The notes: a model not told the origin generated them from the sequence alone. A stretch of 64,000 bases of DNA from Rickettsia helvetica (GCF_963970025.1 NZ_OZ018776.1:1116001-1180000), one strand, 5' to 3'; positions 36,821-46,283 are shown, numbered from the stretch's first letter. Numbers and translations are program-made.

Positions 36821-37261
36821 CTAAGAAAATACTGCTCGCTCCACTGCATCTACGCTATGTTGTACTAAATCCTTAGCAATTTCTTTAGTAATCATCTTTT
36901 TTAGACCGTTTTTAAGTTCTTGTCTAACACATCCAAGCATTTGCGGTTCTGCTACAATAATCAATTCTTTATATTTAGCTTGATCATTTCCTGCTATTTT
37001 TTCTAAATGCTTAATAATACTTCTGGCTGCTTCTTTATGTTCTATATCTTTTAGCGAAGTATGCGGCTCAAAAAGTGATCCTGGGGTAGATTTATTTTGG
37101 TAAAGGCTTTGTCTTTTTTCTCTATGATGGTGATGTTCCTCTAAATCCAAAGATAATTTTAAAGGTTTATTAGTAGTAATTTTAACTCCTTGAGCGTCGT
37201 AAAGCATCATTTGCTTACTATCGATAACCGCAATTAATTTTAACGGTGCCGTACTTACCAT
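36821..37261 (-). CDS. Host attachment protein family
   Basis: 146 residues. I choose the ATG at 37,261 (MVSTAPLKLIAVID) because GGAGG stands five bases before it; the upstream ATG at 37,273 lacks a site. The sequence ISDSK-like VIDSKQMMLYDAQG, the E-H-H-H-H-R basic patch, AARSIIKHLEKI and AEPQMLGCVRQEL match the 'protein required for attachment to host cells' family (pfam10116 type), named after an Agrobacterium gene for plant attachment. Its molecular role is not settled; the fold resembles the eRF1 domain 1/baeRF group. Confidence 0.85.
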   Translation of the reverse strand: MVSTAPLKLIAVIDSKQMMLYDAQGVKITTNKPLKLSLDLEEHHHHREKRQSLYQNKSTPGSLFEPHTSLKDIEHKEAARSIIKHLEKIAGNDQAKYKELIIVAEPQMLGCVRQELKNGLKKMITKEIAKDLVQHSVDAVERAVFS

Positions 37262-37325
37262 AAATACCTCCATAAAAACTAGTTAGTAATTTTATGATAA
37301 TACTAATTATTTTTAAAACCTAATA

Positions 37326-38051
37326 TTAATTTAATAATTTTTGCTTTTCACTGTTAATAATTTGCTCAACCTTGTCATTAAGTATACGTACGTCTGTTTG
37401 CTCTACCTCTTCTTTTTCTATTACACCTATAATCTTTACCTTTATAGTTCCAGGCTGCTTAAACCAAAAACCTCTAGGCCAAAATAAACCGGCATTATGA
37501 GCCATCATTACAATCGGAACTTTAGTAATTGAAGCAAGCTTTACAGCACTTGGCTTAAATTTTACCGTTCTCTCAGGTGGGACTTTGGTTGATTCCGGAA
37601 ATATTATTAACCATAATCCTTCTTTTATTTTTTCCTGACCTTCTCTTAAAATTTGAGCAACTGAGCTATTAGTACCACGGTCAACCGCAATAGGTTTAAC
37701 CATCTGAAGTCCCCAACCAAGCAAGGGTATATTAAATAATTCACGCTTTAATACCCAAGAATGTTTAGGAATAATCAGTTGCATAAACATTTGATCCCAA
37801 AAGGATTGGTGATTAGACACGACTATTGAAGTAGTCTTCGGTAATTTCTCAAGCCCCTCTACTTTATATTTAAGACCGCAACAAATTTTTGCAAGCCACA
37901 CAAAAGCATAAGAAAAGATAATGGCAATTCTATATCTTATTTGATAGTTGACATTGAAAAATGTTAAGGGTATGTAACATATAAGAAAAAAAATAAATGT
38001 AAATAACGATAATAATCCGTAAAATGATAAAATTCTTAAACGCCAAAGCAT
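37326..38051 (-). CDS. plsC: 1-acyl-sn-glycerol-3-phosphate acyltransferase
   Basis: Adds the second acyl chain to lysophosphatidate. 241 residues with an N-terminal membrane helix (residues 10-35). The catalytic HX4D motif is NHQSFWD (His81, Asp86); the second motif GTNSS and the third, LIIFPESTKVPP, replace the common FPEGTR. Intact. It is divergent from trpS. Confidence 0.93.
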   Translation of the reverse strand: MLWRLRILSFYGLLSLFTFIFFLICYIPLTFFNVNYQIRYRIAIIFSYAFVWLAKICCGLKYKVEGLEKLPKTTSIVVSNHQSFWDQMFMQLIIPKHSWVLKRELFNIPLLGWGLQMVKPIAVDRGTNSSVAQILREGQEKIKEGLWLIIFPESTKVPPERTVKFKPSAVKLASITKVPIVMMAHNAGLFWPRGFWFKQPGTIKVKIIGVIEKEEVEQTDVRILNDKVEQIINSEKQKLLN

Positions 38052-38128
38052 AATTATTAAAATAATTATATTAATTAAAATGGTATTTATAACATAATTT
38101 TATAATGAGTAAAATAAAAAGGTATTAA

Positions 38129-39121
38129 ATGAAAAAAACTGTTCTTTCCGGTGTGCAAGCAACCGGTTCTTTACATCTCGGTAACTACTTAGGTTCAATT
38201 ACAAACTGGGTTAGAATGCAGGAAGAATATAATTGTTTTTTCTTCTTAGCAGATTTGCATGCTATCACGGTTGATATTAAACCGTCAGAACTTAATAATT
38301 CAATTATGGAGGTTCTTGCTATTTATTTAGCAGCAGGACTAGAGTCTGATAAAGTAACAATCTTTGCACAAAGTATGGTGAAAGAGCATACTGAACTTGC
38401 TTGGCTACTAAATTGCGTTACACCGCTTGGATGGTTAAAGCGGATGACGCAATTTAAAGATAAAGCAGGTAGCGATCAAGAAAAGACTTGTCTTGGGTTA
38501 TTTTCCTACCCGGTACTTATGGCAGCCGATATACTTATATATAAAGCGGATATAGTACCTGTCGGTGAAGATCAAAAACAGCATCTAGAGCTAACAAGAG
38601 ATATTGCAGGGGTGATAAATAGGAAATTTGATAAAGAAATTCTAAAAGTTCCGGATATTTTAATTAGTGAAACAGGAGCAAGAATCATGAGCTTACGAGA
38701 CGGATTAAAGAAAATGAGTAAATCCGATATTTCAGATTTTTCCCGTATCAATTTAAAAGATGATAACGATCTTATTCATCAAAAAATAAAAAAAGCCAAA
38801 ACTGATCATTTAAGTTTCGTTAGCTATGATAAAGAAACAAGACCGGAAATGAGTAATTTATTAGATATTTATAGAAGCTTGTCTGAAGAAAGCTTAGAAA
38901 AAATAATCGATAATTATCAAAACCAAGGCTTTGCAAAATTTAAAGAAGATTTGGCAGAAATTATTATTACAAATCTACAACCGATACGTGATAAATATTT
39001 AGAATTAATGAATGATCAAGAATATTTATTAAAAATACTGCATAAAGGAGCAGAAAAAGCAAAAATTAGAGCCTCTGAAACGGTAAATGAAGTGAAAGAA
39101 CAATTCGGATTTGTAATTTAA
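38129..39121 (+). CDS. trpS: Tryptophanyl-tRNA synthetase
   Basis: Class I aminoacyl-tRNA synthetase, 330 residues. HIGH-type motif SLHLGNYLG at residues 14-22; adenylate-binding QPTG region near the start as GVQATGSLH; KMSKS motif KKMSKSD near residues 194-200. ATG at 38,129 preceded by AAAAGG. Length is standard for bacterial TrpS. Confidence 0.97.
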   Translation: MKKTVLSGVQATGSLHLGNYLGSITNWVRMQEEYNCFFFLADLHAITVDIKPSELNNSIMEVLAIYLAAGLESDKVTIFAQSMVKEHTELAWLLNCVTPLGWLKRMTQFKDKAGSDQEKTCLGLFSYPVLMAADILIYKADIVPVGEDQKQHLELTRDIAGVINRKFDKEILKVPDILISETGARIMSLRDGLKKMSKSDISDFSRINLKDDNDLIHQKIKKAKTDHLSFVSYDKETRPEMSNLLDIYRSLSEESLEKIIDNYQNQGFAKFKEDLAEIIITNLQPIRDKYLELMNDQEYLLKILHKGAEKAKIRASETVNEVKEQFGFVI

Positions 39122-39180
39122 ATTTATATTTTTCAAGATTTTCCTTGAATTACGCAACATTTTTTGCTATGAATCTTCTT

Positions 39181-39270
39181 GGATAGGTGGCCGAGCGGTT
39201 TAAGGCACTAGTCTTGAAAACTGGCGTACGGGCAACCGTACCGTGGGTTCGAATCCCACCCTATCCGCCA
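39181..39270 (+). tRNA. tRNA-Ser (anticodon TGA)
   Basis: 90 bases with encoded CCA. Acceptor GGATAGG/CCTATCC, D-arm GGCCGAGCGGTTTAAGGC, anticodon loop CTTGAAA (anticodon TGA), long variable arm TACGGGCAACCGTA, T-arm GTGGGTTCGAATCCCAC. The long variable arm confirms serine. Its 3' end is followed by CTCAGTTTATGGTAT, a tail also seen at 59,905 and 61,360. Confidence 0.96.
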
Positions 39271-39285
39271 GCTCAGTTTATGGTA

Positions 39286-39665
39286 TTATGCTCTTGTATT
39301 TTCTTTATAATGCTTAGTATATTTATCTAGTAAAATCCTAATCATTTTTTTACTGCATCTATTCCCCCGTCAGTGTATTTTATTCTCTTGCTCATAAATC
39401 CTCTTACCTTTACGCCAGTATCCTACTCCAAAAATTCTTATATGATTATCTCGGAACATAAAACGGACTGTTAAAATATTACCATCAACTTTACCTAAAC
39501 AAAAATATCTTTTTTCTGTAATACTATGGTCTACATCCTCAAGAATTATCCTTTTTATATCTAGAAAAGCTTTTTGAGCTTCATAAAAGCTTACGTTATG
39601 CTTCCCAATATTAATTTTATTTTTTTCTTCATCCCATTCAAAAGAAGAATGTATTTTTAACCTTT
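39286..39665 (-). pseudogene. brnT: BrnT toxin and deleted BrnA antitoxin (copy A)
   Basis: Reading the minus strand from 39,665: KIHSSFEWDEEKNKINIGKH, NVSFYEAQKAFLDIKRIILE and RYFCLGKVDGNILTVRFMFR, then IRIFGVGYWRKGKRIYEQEN to a stop at 39,370. This is a full-length BrnT toxin body (FEWDEEKN, DGNILTV, RIxxxxxxRKxxR), but no start codon stands before it because a TAA precedes AGG TTA AAA. After it, the antitoxin is reduced to its last 18 codons by an internal deletion of about 150 bases. Nearly identical DNA lies at 61,501-61,880. Confidence 0.8.
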
Positions 39666-39780
39666 AATAGATTAATTTAATAATACTTAGCTTTATACTA
39701 AATGTCCATATATTTGTATGGGTAATAAACCATACCTTTTAGTTTTAAATTAAAATTTAAGAAAAAATTTATTAACTATT

Positions 39781-40938
39781 TTACCGCCATATTTCATTAT
39801 TCCAAAGAGTATCTAAAAATTCTTGAATAGGCCAAATGGTAATTTCTTTATTTTCTAAATTCATTATACGTTTTGTTTTTTCTAAAGATATAACATGTAA
39901 TTTAAAGTCACTATCTTTGCTGAATTCTAATAGACCTTTTAAATGATTTTTTTGTATAGAAGAAGCAATTTTAACTTCAAATGCATTATTTTGAAATATA
40001 AAATCAACCTCATATCCTTCTTTGGTACGCCAATAAAATAACTCATCTCTTTTATCGTTTAAGTGTTTATAAGCTATTAACTCTAAGAATACATAATGCT
40101 CAAAAGCTTTACCGGCATCAAACCCTATCATTTCCTGATATTCATATTTCCTTAGATAATTTGCGAGTGCGGTATCGAAAAGGTAAAATTTAGGCATTTC
40201 CGTAATAATTTGCCTTTTACTACGTGATCTATACGGATAAAGATGATATCCTAAATACATATCTTCTAATATTTCAAAATATGTTCTAACGGTTTTTGCA
40301 TCAACGCTGCAATCTCTTGCTATATTGCTATAATTTATCATCTCACCGTTTGAAATACCTATAATCTCTAAGAATTTAGCAAATGCCTCACGCTTTCTAA
40401 GATTAGCTTCAAATTGCACTTCCGGCAAAATATAATCATATAAATAAGACGCAAGATATTTATGAATCTTTTTTAATGCAATATAATGATCCGGTATTAG
40501 TCCATGATTGAAAATTTTATGCCAATCAAGCTCTTTTATCTCAGGATAACATAAGGGTAAAAACATATATCTCCACGCTCTTCCCCCAAGCAAATTGCTA
40601 CCTGTTGATTTTAAACGCCTAGCACTGGAGCCGCAAAGGATAAATTGTAAAGATTTATTAGATTCTATTAAATAATGAACCTCATCTAACAGTAAGGGAA
40701 TTTTTTGCACCTCATCAATAATAATAGTTGAGATGCCGTCTTTTGACTTAAGCTCTTCTCTTAAACGTTCAGGATTTTGAAAGTAGCCTTTATATATATC
40801 AGCTTGTAATAAATCTATATATAAACTATCTGGAAAATGTTGTTTTAAATATGTTGACTTACCGGTTTTACGTGCTCCCCATAAAAAACAAGATTGTCCT
40901 TTTGATAATTCTAGGTCTAAAAATCTTTGTATCGTCAT
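39781..40938 (-). CDS. ATPase with DUF4143 domain
   Basis: 385 residues from the ATG at 40,938 (AGG seven bases before; the TTG at 40,953 is less likely). Walker A GARKTGKSTYLKQ, Walker B TIIIDEVQKI with sensor ILCGSSARRL, then a winged-helix segment and the DUF4143 C-terminal domain, with WRTKEGYEVDFIFQNNAFEV, a PD-(D/E)XK-like nuclease fold motif (EVDFI...EVK). Such proteins are widespread in intracellular bacteria and archaea; function is unknown. The region just upstream contains two perfect palindromes. Confidence 0.9.
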   Translation of the reverse strand: MTIQRFLDLELSKGQSCFLWGARKTGKSTYLKQHFPDSLYIDLLQADIYKGYFQNPERLREELKSKDGISTIIIDEVQKIPLLLDEVHYLIESNKSLQFILCGSSARRLKSTGSNLLGGRAWRYMFLPLCYPEIKELDWHKIFNHGLIPDHYIALKKIHKYLASYLYDYILPEVQFEANLRKREAFAKFLEIIGISNGEMINYSNIARDCSVDAKTVRTYFEILEDMYLGYHLYPYRSRSKRQIITEMPKFYLFDTALANYLRKYEYQEMIGFDAGKAFEHYVFLELIAYKHLNDKRDELFYWRTKEGYEVDFIFQNNAFEVKIASSIQKNHLKGLLEFSKDSDFKLHVISLEKTKRIMNLENKEITIWPIQEFLDTLWNNEIWR

Positions 40939-40957
40939 GATAATACCTTTCAAATTT

Positions 40958-41019
40958 AGATATTTAAGGAATATATTCCTTAAATATCTGATATTTAAGG
41001 AATATATTCCTTAAATATC
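40958..41019. repeat. Two adjacent perfect palindromes, 32 and 30 bp
   Basis: AGATATTTAAGG...CCTTAAATATCT (40,958-40,989) and GATATTTAAGG...CCTTAAATATC (40,990-41,019) are each perfectly self-complementary with no spacer between them. They lie between the hemC stop and the ATPase start. They are not RPEs. They could be an operator pair for the ATPase gene, a terminator for hemC, or both. Confidence 0.9.
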
Positions 41020-42074
41020 TATTTGTCTAGCTGATTCAACATCATTTTAGCGGCTTTTATACTTGCTTCTTTTGAGGTTTTTATATTGGTAGTTTCGGTG
41101 TGGAAGATTATTTTACTACCGTCGAGGTTACCTAGCATGAAATCGGTTTTTATACTAGATATCTTCTCAAACTCTACTTCTAGGGGTAATTTATATGTCA
41201 ATTCAGTACTTGCATCTGTGCTATCGCTTTTGTATGCTGTGGCGGCAAGTGCTTCCGTGTTGCCTTCAAATTCCTCCCTATAAGTGAGTTTGGAAAGATT
41301 TCTAGTATCCGCATCTAAATATTTAGAGTAAGCAGCAATCGGCGTGCAGCAATTAGCATCTAGATATTCTAAAAATGCTCTTTCGGGTTTTATTAGTTCA
41401 AAGGTAGGAAGATGATTAATTTGGTTGCATATCTCAAGCATAGCATTATCATCTTGTCGTATTTCAACTGCAATGACTCCCTGCCCTATACACGGTAACA
41501 TCTGTGAATACTCTATCAAATGACAATACTCTGGATTAAACGCCCCTAACCTTTTAAGACCTGCATATGCTAAAATTGTTGCGTCAACTTCGCCGGTCAT
41601 TAGCTTTTTTATTCTTGAATCAACATTCCCTCTAAAAACCGTTACCTTTAAATCCATTCTTATTTTTTGGATAAATGCTTTTCTTCGTACTGCCGAGCTA
41701 CCTATTACAGCATTTTGCGGCAGCTCTTCTATGGATTTATAATTTAAACATACAAAAACATCTCTAGGATCTTCACGCTCTAAAACGGCAGCAATTACTA
41801 GCTCTTCAGGTATTCTACCAGGTATGTCTTTTAAAGAATGAACGGCTAAGTCAATTTTTTTATCAAGCAAGGCTTGCTCTATTTCCTTTAAAAATAAAGC
41901 TTTACCGCCTATATCGTATAATGGTTTATTTTGGATTAAATCCCCGCTAGTAATAATGGATACTATTTCACAATTAATATCAGGAAAAAATTGTTTGATT
42001 TGCTGAATAACTAAATTAGTTTGTATTAAAGCAAGCGGACTTTTTCTTGTACCTATTTTGATAGAATTTGTCAT
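41019..42074 (-). CDS. hemC: Porphobilinogen deaminase, with an in-frame RPE1 insertion
   Basis: Polymerises four porphobilinogens to hydroxymethylbilane. 351 residues against the usual 300-310. RKSPLALIQT at the N-terminus, SLKDIPGRIPE, VFRGNVDSRIKKL and the dipyrromethane-cofactor Cys in DANCCTPIAAY (Cys242). The extra 50 residues, about 256-308, are an RPE1 peptide (SKLTYREEFEGNTEALAATA ... TYKLPLEVEFEKISS). It falls in the variable C-terminal domain after the cofactor loop, so activity is probably kept. Confidence 0.94.
   Translation of the reverse strand: MTNSIKIGTRKSPLALIQTNLVIQQIKQFFPDINCEIVSIITSGDLIQNKPLYDIGGKALFLKEIEQALLDKKIDLAVHSLKDIPGRIPEELVIAAVLEREDPRDVFVCLNYKSIEELPQNAVIGSSAVRRKAFIQKIRMDLKVTVFRGNVDSRIKKLMTGEVDATILAYAGLKRLGAFNPEYCHLIEYSQMLPCIGQGVIAVEIRQDDNAMLEICNQINHLPTFELIKPERAFLEYLDANCCTPIAAYSKYLDADTRNLSKLTYREEFEGNTEALAATAYKSDSTDASTELTYKLPLEVEFEKISSIKTDFMLGNLDGSKIIFHTETTNIKTSKEASIKAAKMMLNQLDK
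41153..41307. repeat. RPE1 inserted in frame in hemC
   Basis: Left TACTAGATATCTTCTCAAAC and right GTTTGGAAAGATTTCTAGTA are inverted ends about 155 bases apart. The encoded peptide matches that of the intergenic RPE1 at 52,670-52,813. Confidence 0.93.
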
Positions 42075-42942
42075 TTGTTTTCTACTATTTCAAAAGGACT
42101 AGTAAAACTTAAAACATTACTGCTTATAATTACTTCATGATGCATAATAACCGGATGATTTACCTCTCCATGCCCTATTCCTACTGCTTTATAAGTTCTA
42201 ATATTTGGAATATCATTTAAACAAAAACTTTTTATAGTTTGTTCTATAAACTTATCCCCTTTAGTAAAATCACCGAAAATTATTGCTTTTATACATTCAA
42301 ATATACCGGCATTTTTTAACTGAACTAAATTATGATGTACTGCATAACCTTTTTCATTAACATCTTCAAGCAGTAATATATTACTCTTTTTTAGATTAAC
42401 GGAAGTTCCTATTAATTTGCTAAAAACCGTTAAATTTCCGCCTGTTATTGTACCTGTTATATTTTCTTCACTAATTTTCTTTATAGGTGTAAGTTGTATT
42501 TTACTCTTTTTCCCTTCAAGAACATCTATTATAGGCATAATAGCCTGATTAGTAGGCGGTAGTAACGAGGTTAGTACTGAACCATGTATAGTTGGGATAT
42601 TATAATGGTTATTTAGTAATAAATGCAAAACGGTAATATCGCTATAGCCTATCAGGACTTTATCCCCTTTTTGCTCTATATTAAAACAATCTTCTACAAA
42701 TTCACCGCATCCATATCCGCCACGAAAAGCCCAAATTATTTTAACCTTCTCATTTTCCATGACTACTTTAAACATTCTCAACCTTTCCTCTTTAGGAGCA
42801 GCGAAAAAAGCAATTCATCACCTGAAAAAATCTTATCATCTACTAAAGTTTTAAACCCTTGTAAAGTTAGTATTTCAATAGCTTTCTTTAGTTTATCCTG
42901 TGCATCCGGACAGCTTGACGCCGGTGCTATAATTGATATCAA
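42071..42942 (-). pseudogene. ldcA: LD-carboxypeptidase (LdcA/MccF type), frameshifted
   Basis: The N-terminal part ISIIAPASSCPDAQDKLKKA is in one frame; after DDKIFSGDELLF the frame slips at a TTTTTT run, and the rest (42,071-42,781, IWAFRGGYGCGEFVEDC) is open to the stop. GYSDIT holds the nucleophile Ser, LLLEDVNE the Glu and GIGHGEVNHP the His, all intact. No proper start codon remains (only TTG at 42,942). The long C-terminal frame could still be translated from ATG 42,775 but would lack the first sheet. Family members cleave the tetrapeptide L-D bond in murein recycling. Confidence 0.8.
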
Positions 42943-43168
42943 ATCTCGTTTGTGTCAGTATCAGGTTTTCTATAAATTAATACTAAATCCGGCTTAATAT
43001 GACAATCTCTATAAGGGCGTGATCTCTCATATGTATAGGTAATATTATATCAGCAATCAAGTACTTAACTGCTTTCAGTAAAACATCATCCAAATTTATT
43101 CCATGTTTTCTATGTTTTTCACGCTTATAATCAAGTTTAAACTGTGCAGTACGTTTAATCGTTCTCAT
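42939..43168 (-). pseudogene. Broken YafQ-type toxin (second module)
   Basis: The frame 43,168 (MRTIKRTAQFKLDYKREKHR, KHGINLDDVLLKAVKYLIAD) continues with MRDHALIEI then stops; one base over the chain reads YRDCHIKPDLVLIYRKPDTD to 42,939. RDHxLxGxxxxxRDCHIxPDLVLIY is the YafQ core. A small deletion around the first of these segments shifts the frame and removes the conserved Gly, so the toxin is dead. Start overlaps the antitoxin by 14 bases. Confidence 0.85.
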
Positions 43169-43418
43169 TTAAATCGGATAATAAATTATTTATATTACCA
43201 ATATGAACTAATTTGCCGCTTCTTGCAGCTTTCATAGCTTTAATTGTTTCATCATTTGGGATAAGCGGTTCAAACGGTAATGCTTTTTCACGAGCAACAC
43301 GAAATAAAAGCATACGAACAGCATCGGACACAGTAAGCCCCATAGCAGCAAGCACTACAGTTGCTTCTTCTTTCACGTCTTCATTAATACGAGCTCGAAC
43401 AATAGAACCAGCAGACAT
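43155..43418 (-). CDS. RelB/DinJ-family antitoxin (second module)
   Basis: 87 residues from ATG 43,418 (MSAGSIVRARINEDVKEEAT); the open frame upstream to 43,457 has no better start. VLAAMGLTVSDAVRMLLFRV is the ribbon-helix-helix, EKALPFEPLIPNDETIKAMK the toxin-binding tail. As at 36,246, the antitoxin frame is intact while the toxin after it is frameshifted. The two antitoxins are only distantly similar, so these are separate modules. Confidence 0.9.
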   Translation of the reverse strand: MSAGSIVRARINEDVKEEATVVLAAMGLTVSDAVRMLLFRVAREKALPFEPLIPNDETIKAMKAARSGKLVHIGNINNLLSDLNEND

Positions 43419-43524
43419 AAAATTCTCTTTAAATAATGTAGCTACATTGTAGCACATATATTAAAAACTTTCAAGATTAAAAAAAGTAGAATCAATCCAC
43501 AAATGACATTAAAATCATGATAGT

Positions 43525-43650
43525 TATACTTCGACACAACTTCAAAAAGAGCAAGGAGTCTATAAGGCGAGGAGCGGAGCATATACTTAATACGTGAACA
43601 CCGCAGAACTTATAAGACGACGTAGCCAATTTTTGAAGTTCATCGAGTAT
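43525..43650. repeat. RPE of the GGAGCG...ACGTGAGC family
   Basis: TATACTTCGACACAACTTCA at the left; core GCGAGGAGCGGAGCATATAC and ATACGTGAACACCG; right GCCAATTTTTGAAGTTCATC. It overlaps the 3' end of the histidine-kinase remnant. Confidence 0.85.
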
Positions 43651-45642
43651 AAGGCATAGTGAAAATAAATTGAGTTTTCCCCTGCTTATCGTTTTCCGCC
43701 CAAATTTTTCCGGCGTGTAGTTCTTTATTACTTTCTTACATAGAGCAAGCCCTACTCCTCTACCTCCTGCCGTTGTACGTGTTTTAGAGCTTACGACAAA
43801 TACACCGAATATACTCTGCAATTCCTCTTTCAGCACTCCTGCTCCATCGTCTTTTATACTAAATAAGATATTATTTTCTTGCATGTGTAGATCAATTTTT
43901 ATTATTCCCTCACTACAATAGCTGATAGCATTAATTATTAGATTATCGAATGTGTGTTTAATATAATGAGGATCACAGTTAAATATTATATTCTCTTCAA
44001 TATCAGATACAAAATTTAAGGTTTTGCCGTTTAGATATAATTTCTTACGTATTTTAATCCTTTCATGTAGCAATTCGCTTAAGTTTATATTTTCTTTATT
44101 TAGTTCATAATTAAGACTGGATAATTTTGAAAAATCTAGAATATTATTTATCAAGCTATTTAATCTAATAGAGCTTTTAGCTATAATCTCTACGGCATTA
44201 CGACGCTGATCTTCATTAAATTTATCATAATTAGCCCATAAGGTTTCACCAAGACTAATAATACCGGTTAGCGGCATATTGATTTCATGGTTTATATTAC
44301 GTAAGAACTCATGTTTCAAATCAAGTAACTTCTCTAATTCCTGTTCTCTATAATTAACTCTATTCCTACATGGGTATTTTTTAGGTTAACTAATCTCTCT
44401 TGCTCCTGCCTTGGTTTTAAGAATACTATTAAAAGGCTACTAAATAAGGTTAGGAAATATACTACTTTAAATTGAAAACTATCTATGCTAATTCATAACT
44501 TCTCATCCATAAAATATTTATAAAACTCTATACTAGCAAATACACCTGTAACGATCATAAGTACAGTAGCTTGCCACCTGAATATCATTGCAATTATAAG
44601 TAAGTTAAATTATCGAACATATTAATTGCAGCTGATCAAAACTACTTGATATAACAAGTAAACTACCGAAAAATATTAATATAACAAAAGTAGCAACAAA
44701 CCAAGATAAAGAGATAATATAATTCTTTTTAAACTTTAAAGACCATAAAGGATAAGTGATTAATATTGCAGCAGTTATAAGTGTGGTATGGTAAATAATA
44801 TTATATATCTCTAAATGGTCCATTATTCTGCTACCTGGTGTGGTATATAAAGATGAGAACATCGATATTAAAATAAATATACCGACATCACTATAAGTAA
44901 TTTCTTGATTTGGTAGGGTACTTTCCCAATATTTAAAGATGTTAAAATTCTTAAGATCACGAAATAAAGTCAAAATTTTTCTTTTTCTCTCTTGCCTGAT
45001 TATTTTAACGGCTAGCGGCTCTTTTAAAGAACTAAACCCTCCTGGTTGTTTTAAAATGTAATGGCTTCCAAGGAAAAAGAGTAAATTTACGATAGTTGCG
45101 GGTAGTATCGGATAAATACCTAGAATTGCTCTTAAAGAAAATATTTGCCACAATATAATAGTTAATATTGCAGCAATCATACCGATAAAAAAACTTTTGG
45201 CACTTGATTTAAAACCGTATATTAACAAAATTAACGGCAAAGTGATTAGCGGCAAATAGATACTAGTTAATAATAGAAATAGATTTATTAAATCTTTCGT
45301 ATAGAGTGATATAATAAAACCTATTAATCCTATAGTAATTACGGTTATATAATTATAATTTAATGAAGCTTTTTTAATGATGTCATTAGTAAAAGTTACC
45401 GCTGCAACGTTAATATAAGAGTTAGTACTTGAGATTATCATTGCCATAATAACGCCGACTATTAACCCCTTAAATCCTATATAACTTTTAATAATCCGTA
45501 AAAACAATTGATTAGTGTCAACACTCGGATCTTGAGATAGTAATAATATTACAATCCAAATAAATAAGGTGGATAAACAAAGACAAATAATTGCCGAAAT
45601 AAAAAAAGTTTTTGATATTTGCTTTGTGTCTTTTGCCATCAA
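43640..45642 (-). pseudogene. Broken symporter-sensor histidine kinase (SSF plus HisKA/HATPase)
   Basis: 45,642-44,605 encodes the second half of a sodium/solute symporter-type membrane domain (eight or so helices, IISSTNSYINVAAVTFTNDI). After frame breaks around 44,600-44,340 comes the kinase: HEFLRNINHEINMPLTGIIS with the phospho-His, DNLIINAISYCSEG (N box), DDGAG (G1) and GGRGVGLAL (G2). Near the end the frame slips again, leaving GKIWAENDKQGKTQFIFTMP in another frame to 43,640. The symporter N-terminus is missing beyond 45,642. Such fusions (CbrA-like) sense nutrients; this one is dead. Confidence 0.85.
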
Positions 45643-45648
45643 TGTAAA

Positions 45649-46283
45649 TCAGTCAGACGAGTTTATACATTTTAATATATTATTTGCTTCAAGCGAAGGA
45701 TTAGCACCAAATTTAACTAGATTCTCAATTATTTTATAATATTTATCCATTTGAGTTTGAAATAAACTTATATTTTGATTACTCGGATTATTAGCAATAA
45801 GCTGATATTTATTGCAGAATATAAAGCAGTATGATCTTAACCAAACTCATTAATATCTAAACCGAATGGCTTTAATTTTTCGATTTGTATCTTACGGAAT
45901 TCATCAGAAATATGCGGCTCTGCTATAACACGGCAAAAATTATGAATTTGTGTTTTCTCAGCTGAAACAAATTTATTCATTATTTGAGGATTATTATGAA
46001 ATTTAGAGCTATTACTCCATACTCCCCATTCAAATATAGTATTATCATTACCGTCTTTTTTATCCCAATTGGTTTCAGAAATGGAAATCATTTTTCCTAA
46101 TACCTGTATTGCAGTACTTTCTAAAGCATTTTTAACATTCTTATCTTGTTGTTGAGGTATTAAATTACAAAGAGTTTCAAAAATATTAAGGTTGTTATTA
46201 ACATTAGTTCCGTTTAATATAGCCGGTATTAGTTGTATGTTTTGTATATTTCCTGAAGTTAACAATTGAAAAGGTATAGTCAT
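45649..46283 (-). pseudogene. Ankyrin-like accessory gene, frameshifted near the 3' end
   Basis: ATG 46,283 (MTIPFQLLTSGNIQNIQL) follows GGAG at six bases, which decides this start. The frame runs through LESTAIQVLGKMISISETNW to a TAA at 45,837, right after KLKPFGLDINEFG. The downstream text HTALYSAI and YYKIIENLVKFGANPSLEAN, an ankyrin-repeat signature, follows in shifted frames to 45,649. So the last repeat is cut off. It has a promoter and leader hairpin upstream. Rickettsial ankyrin proteins are candidate host-interaction factors; no secretion signal is visible here. Confidence 0.7.
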
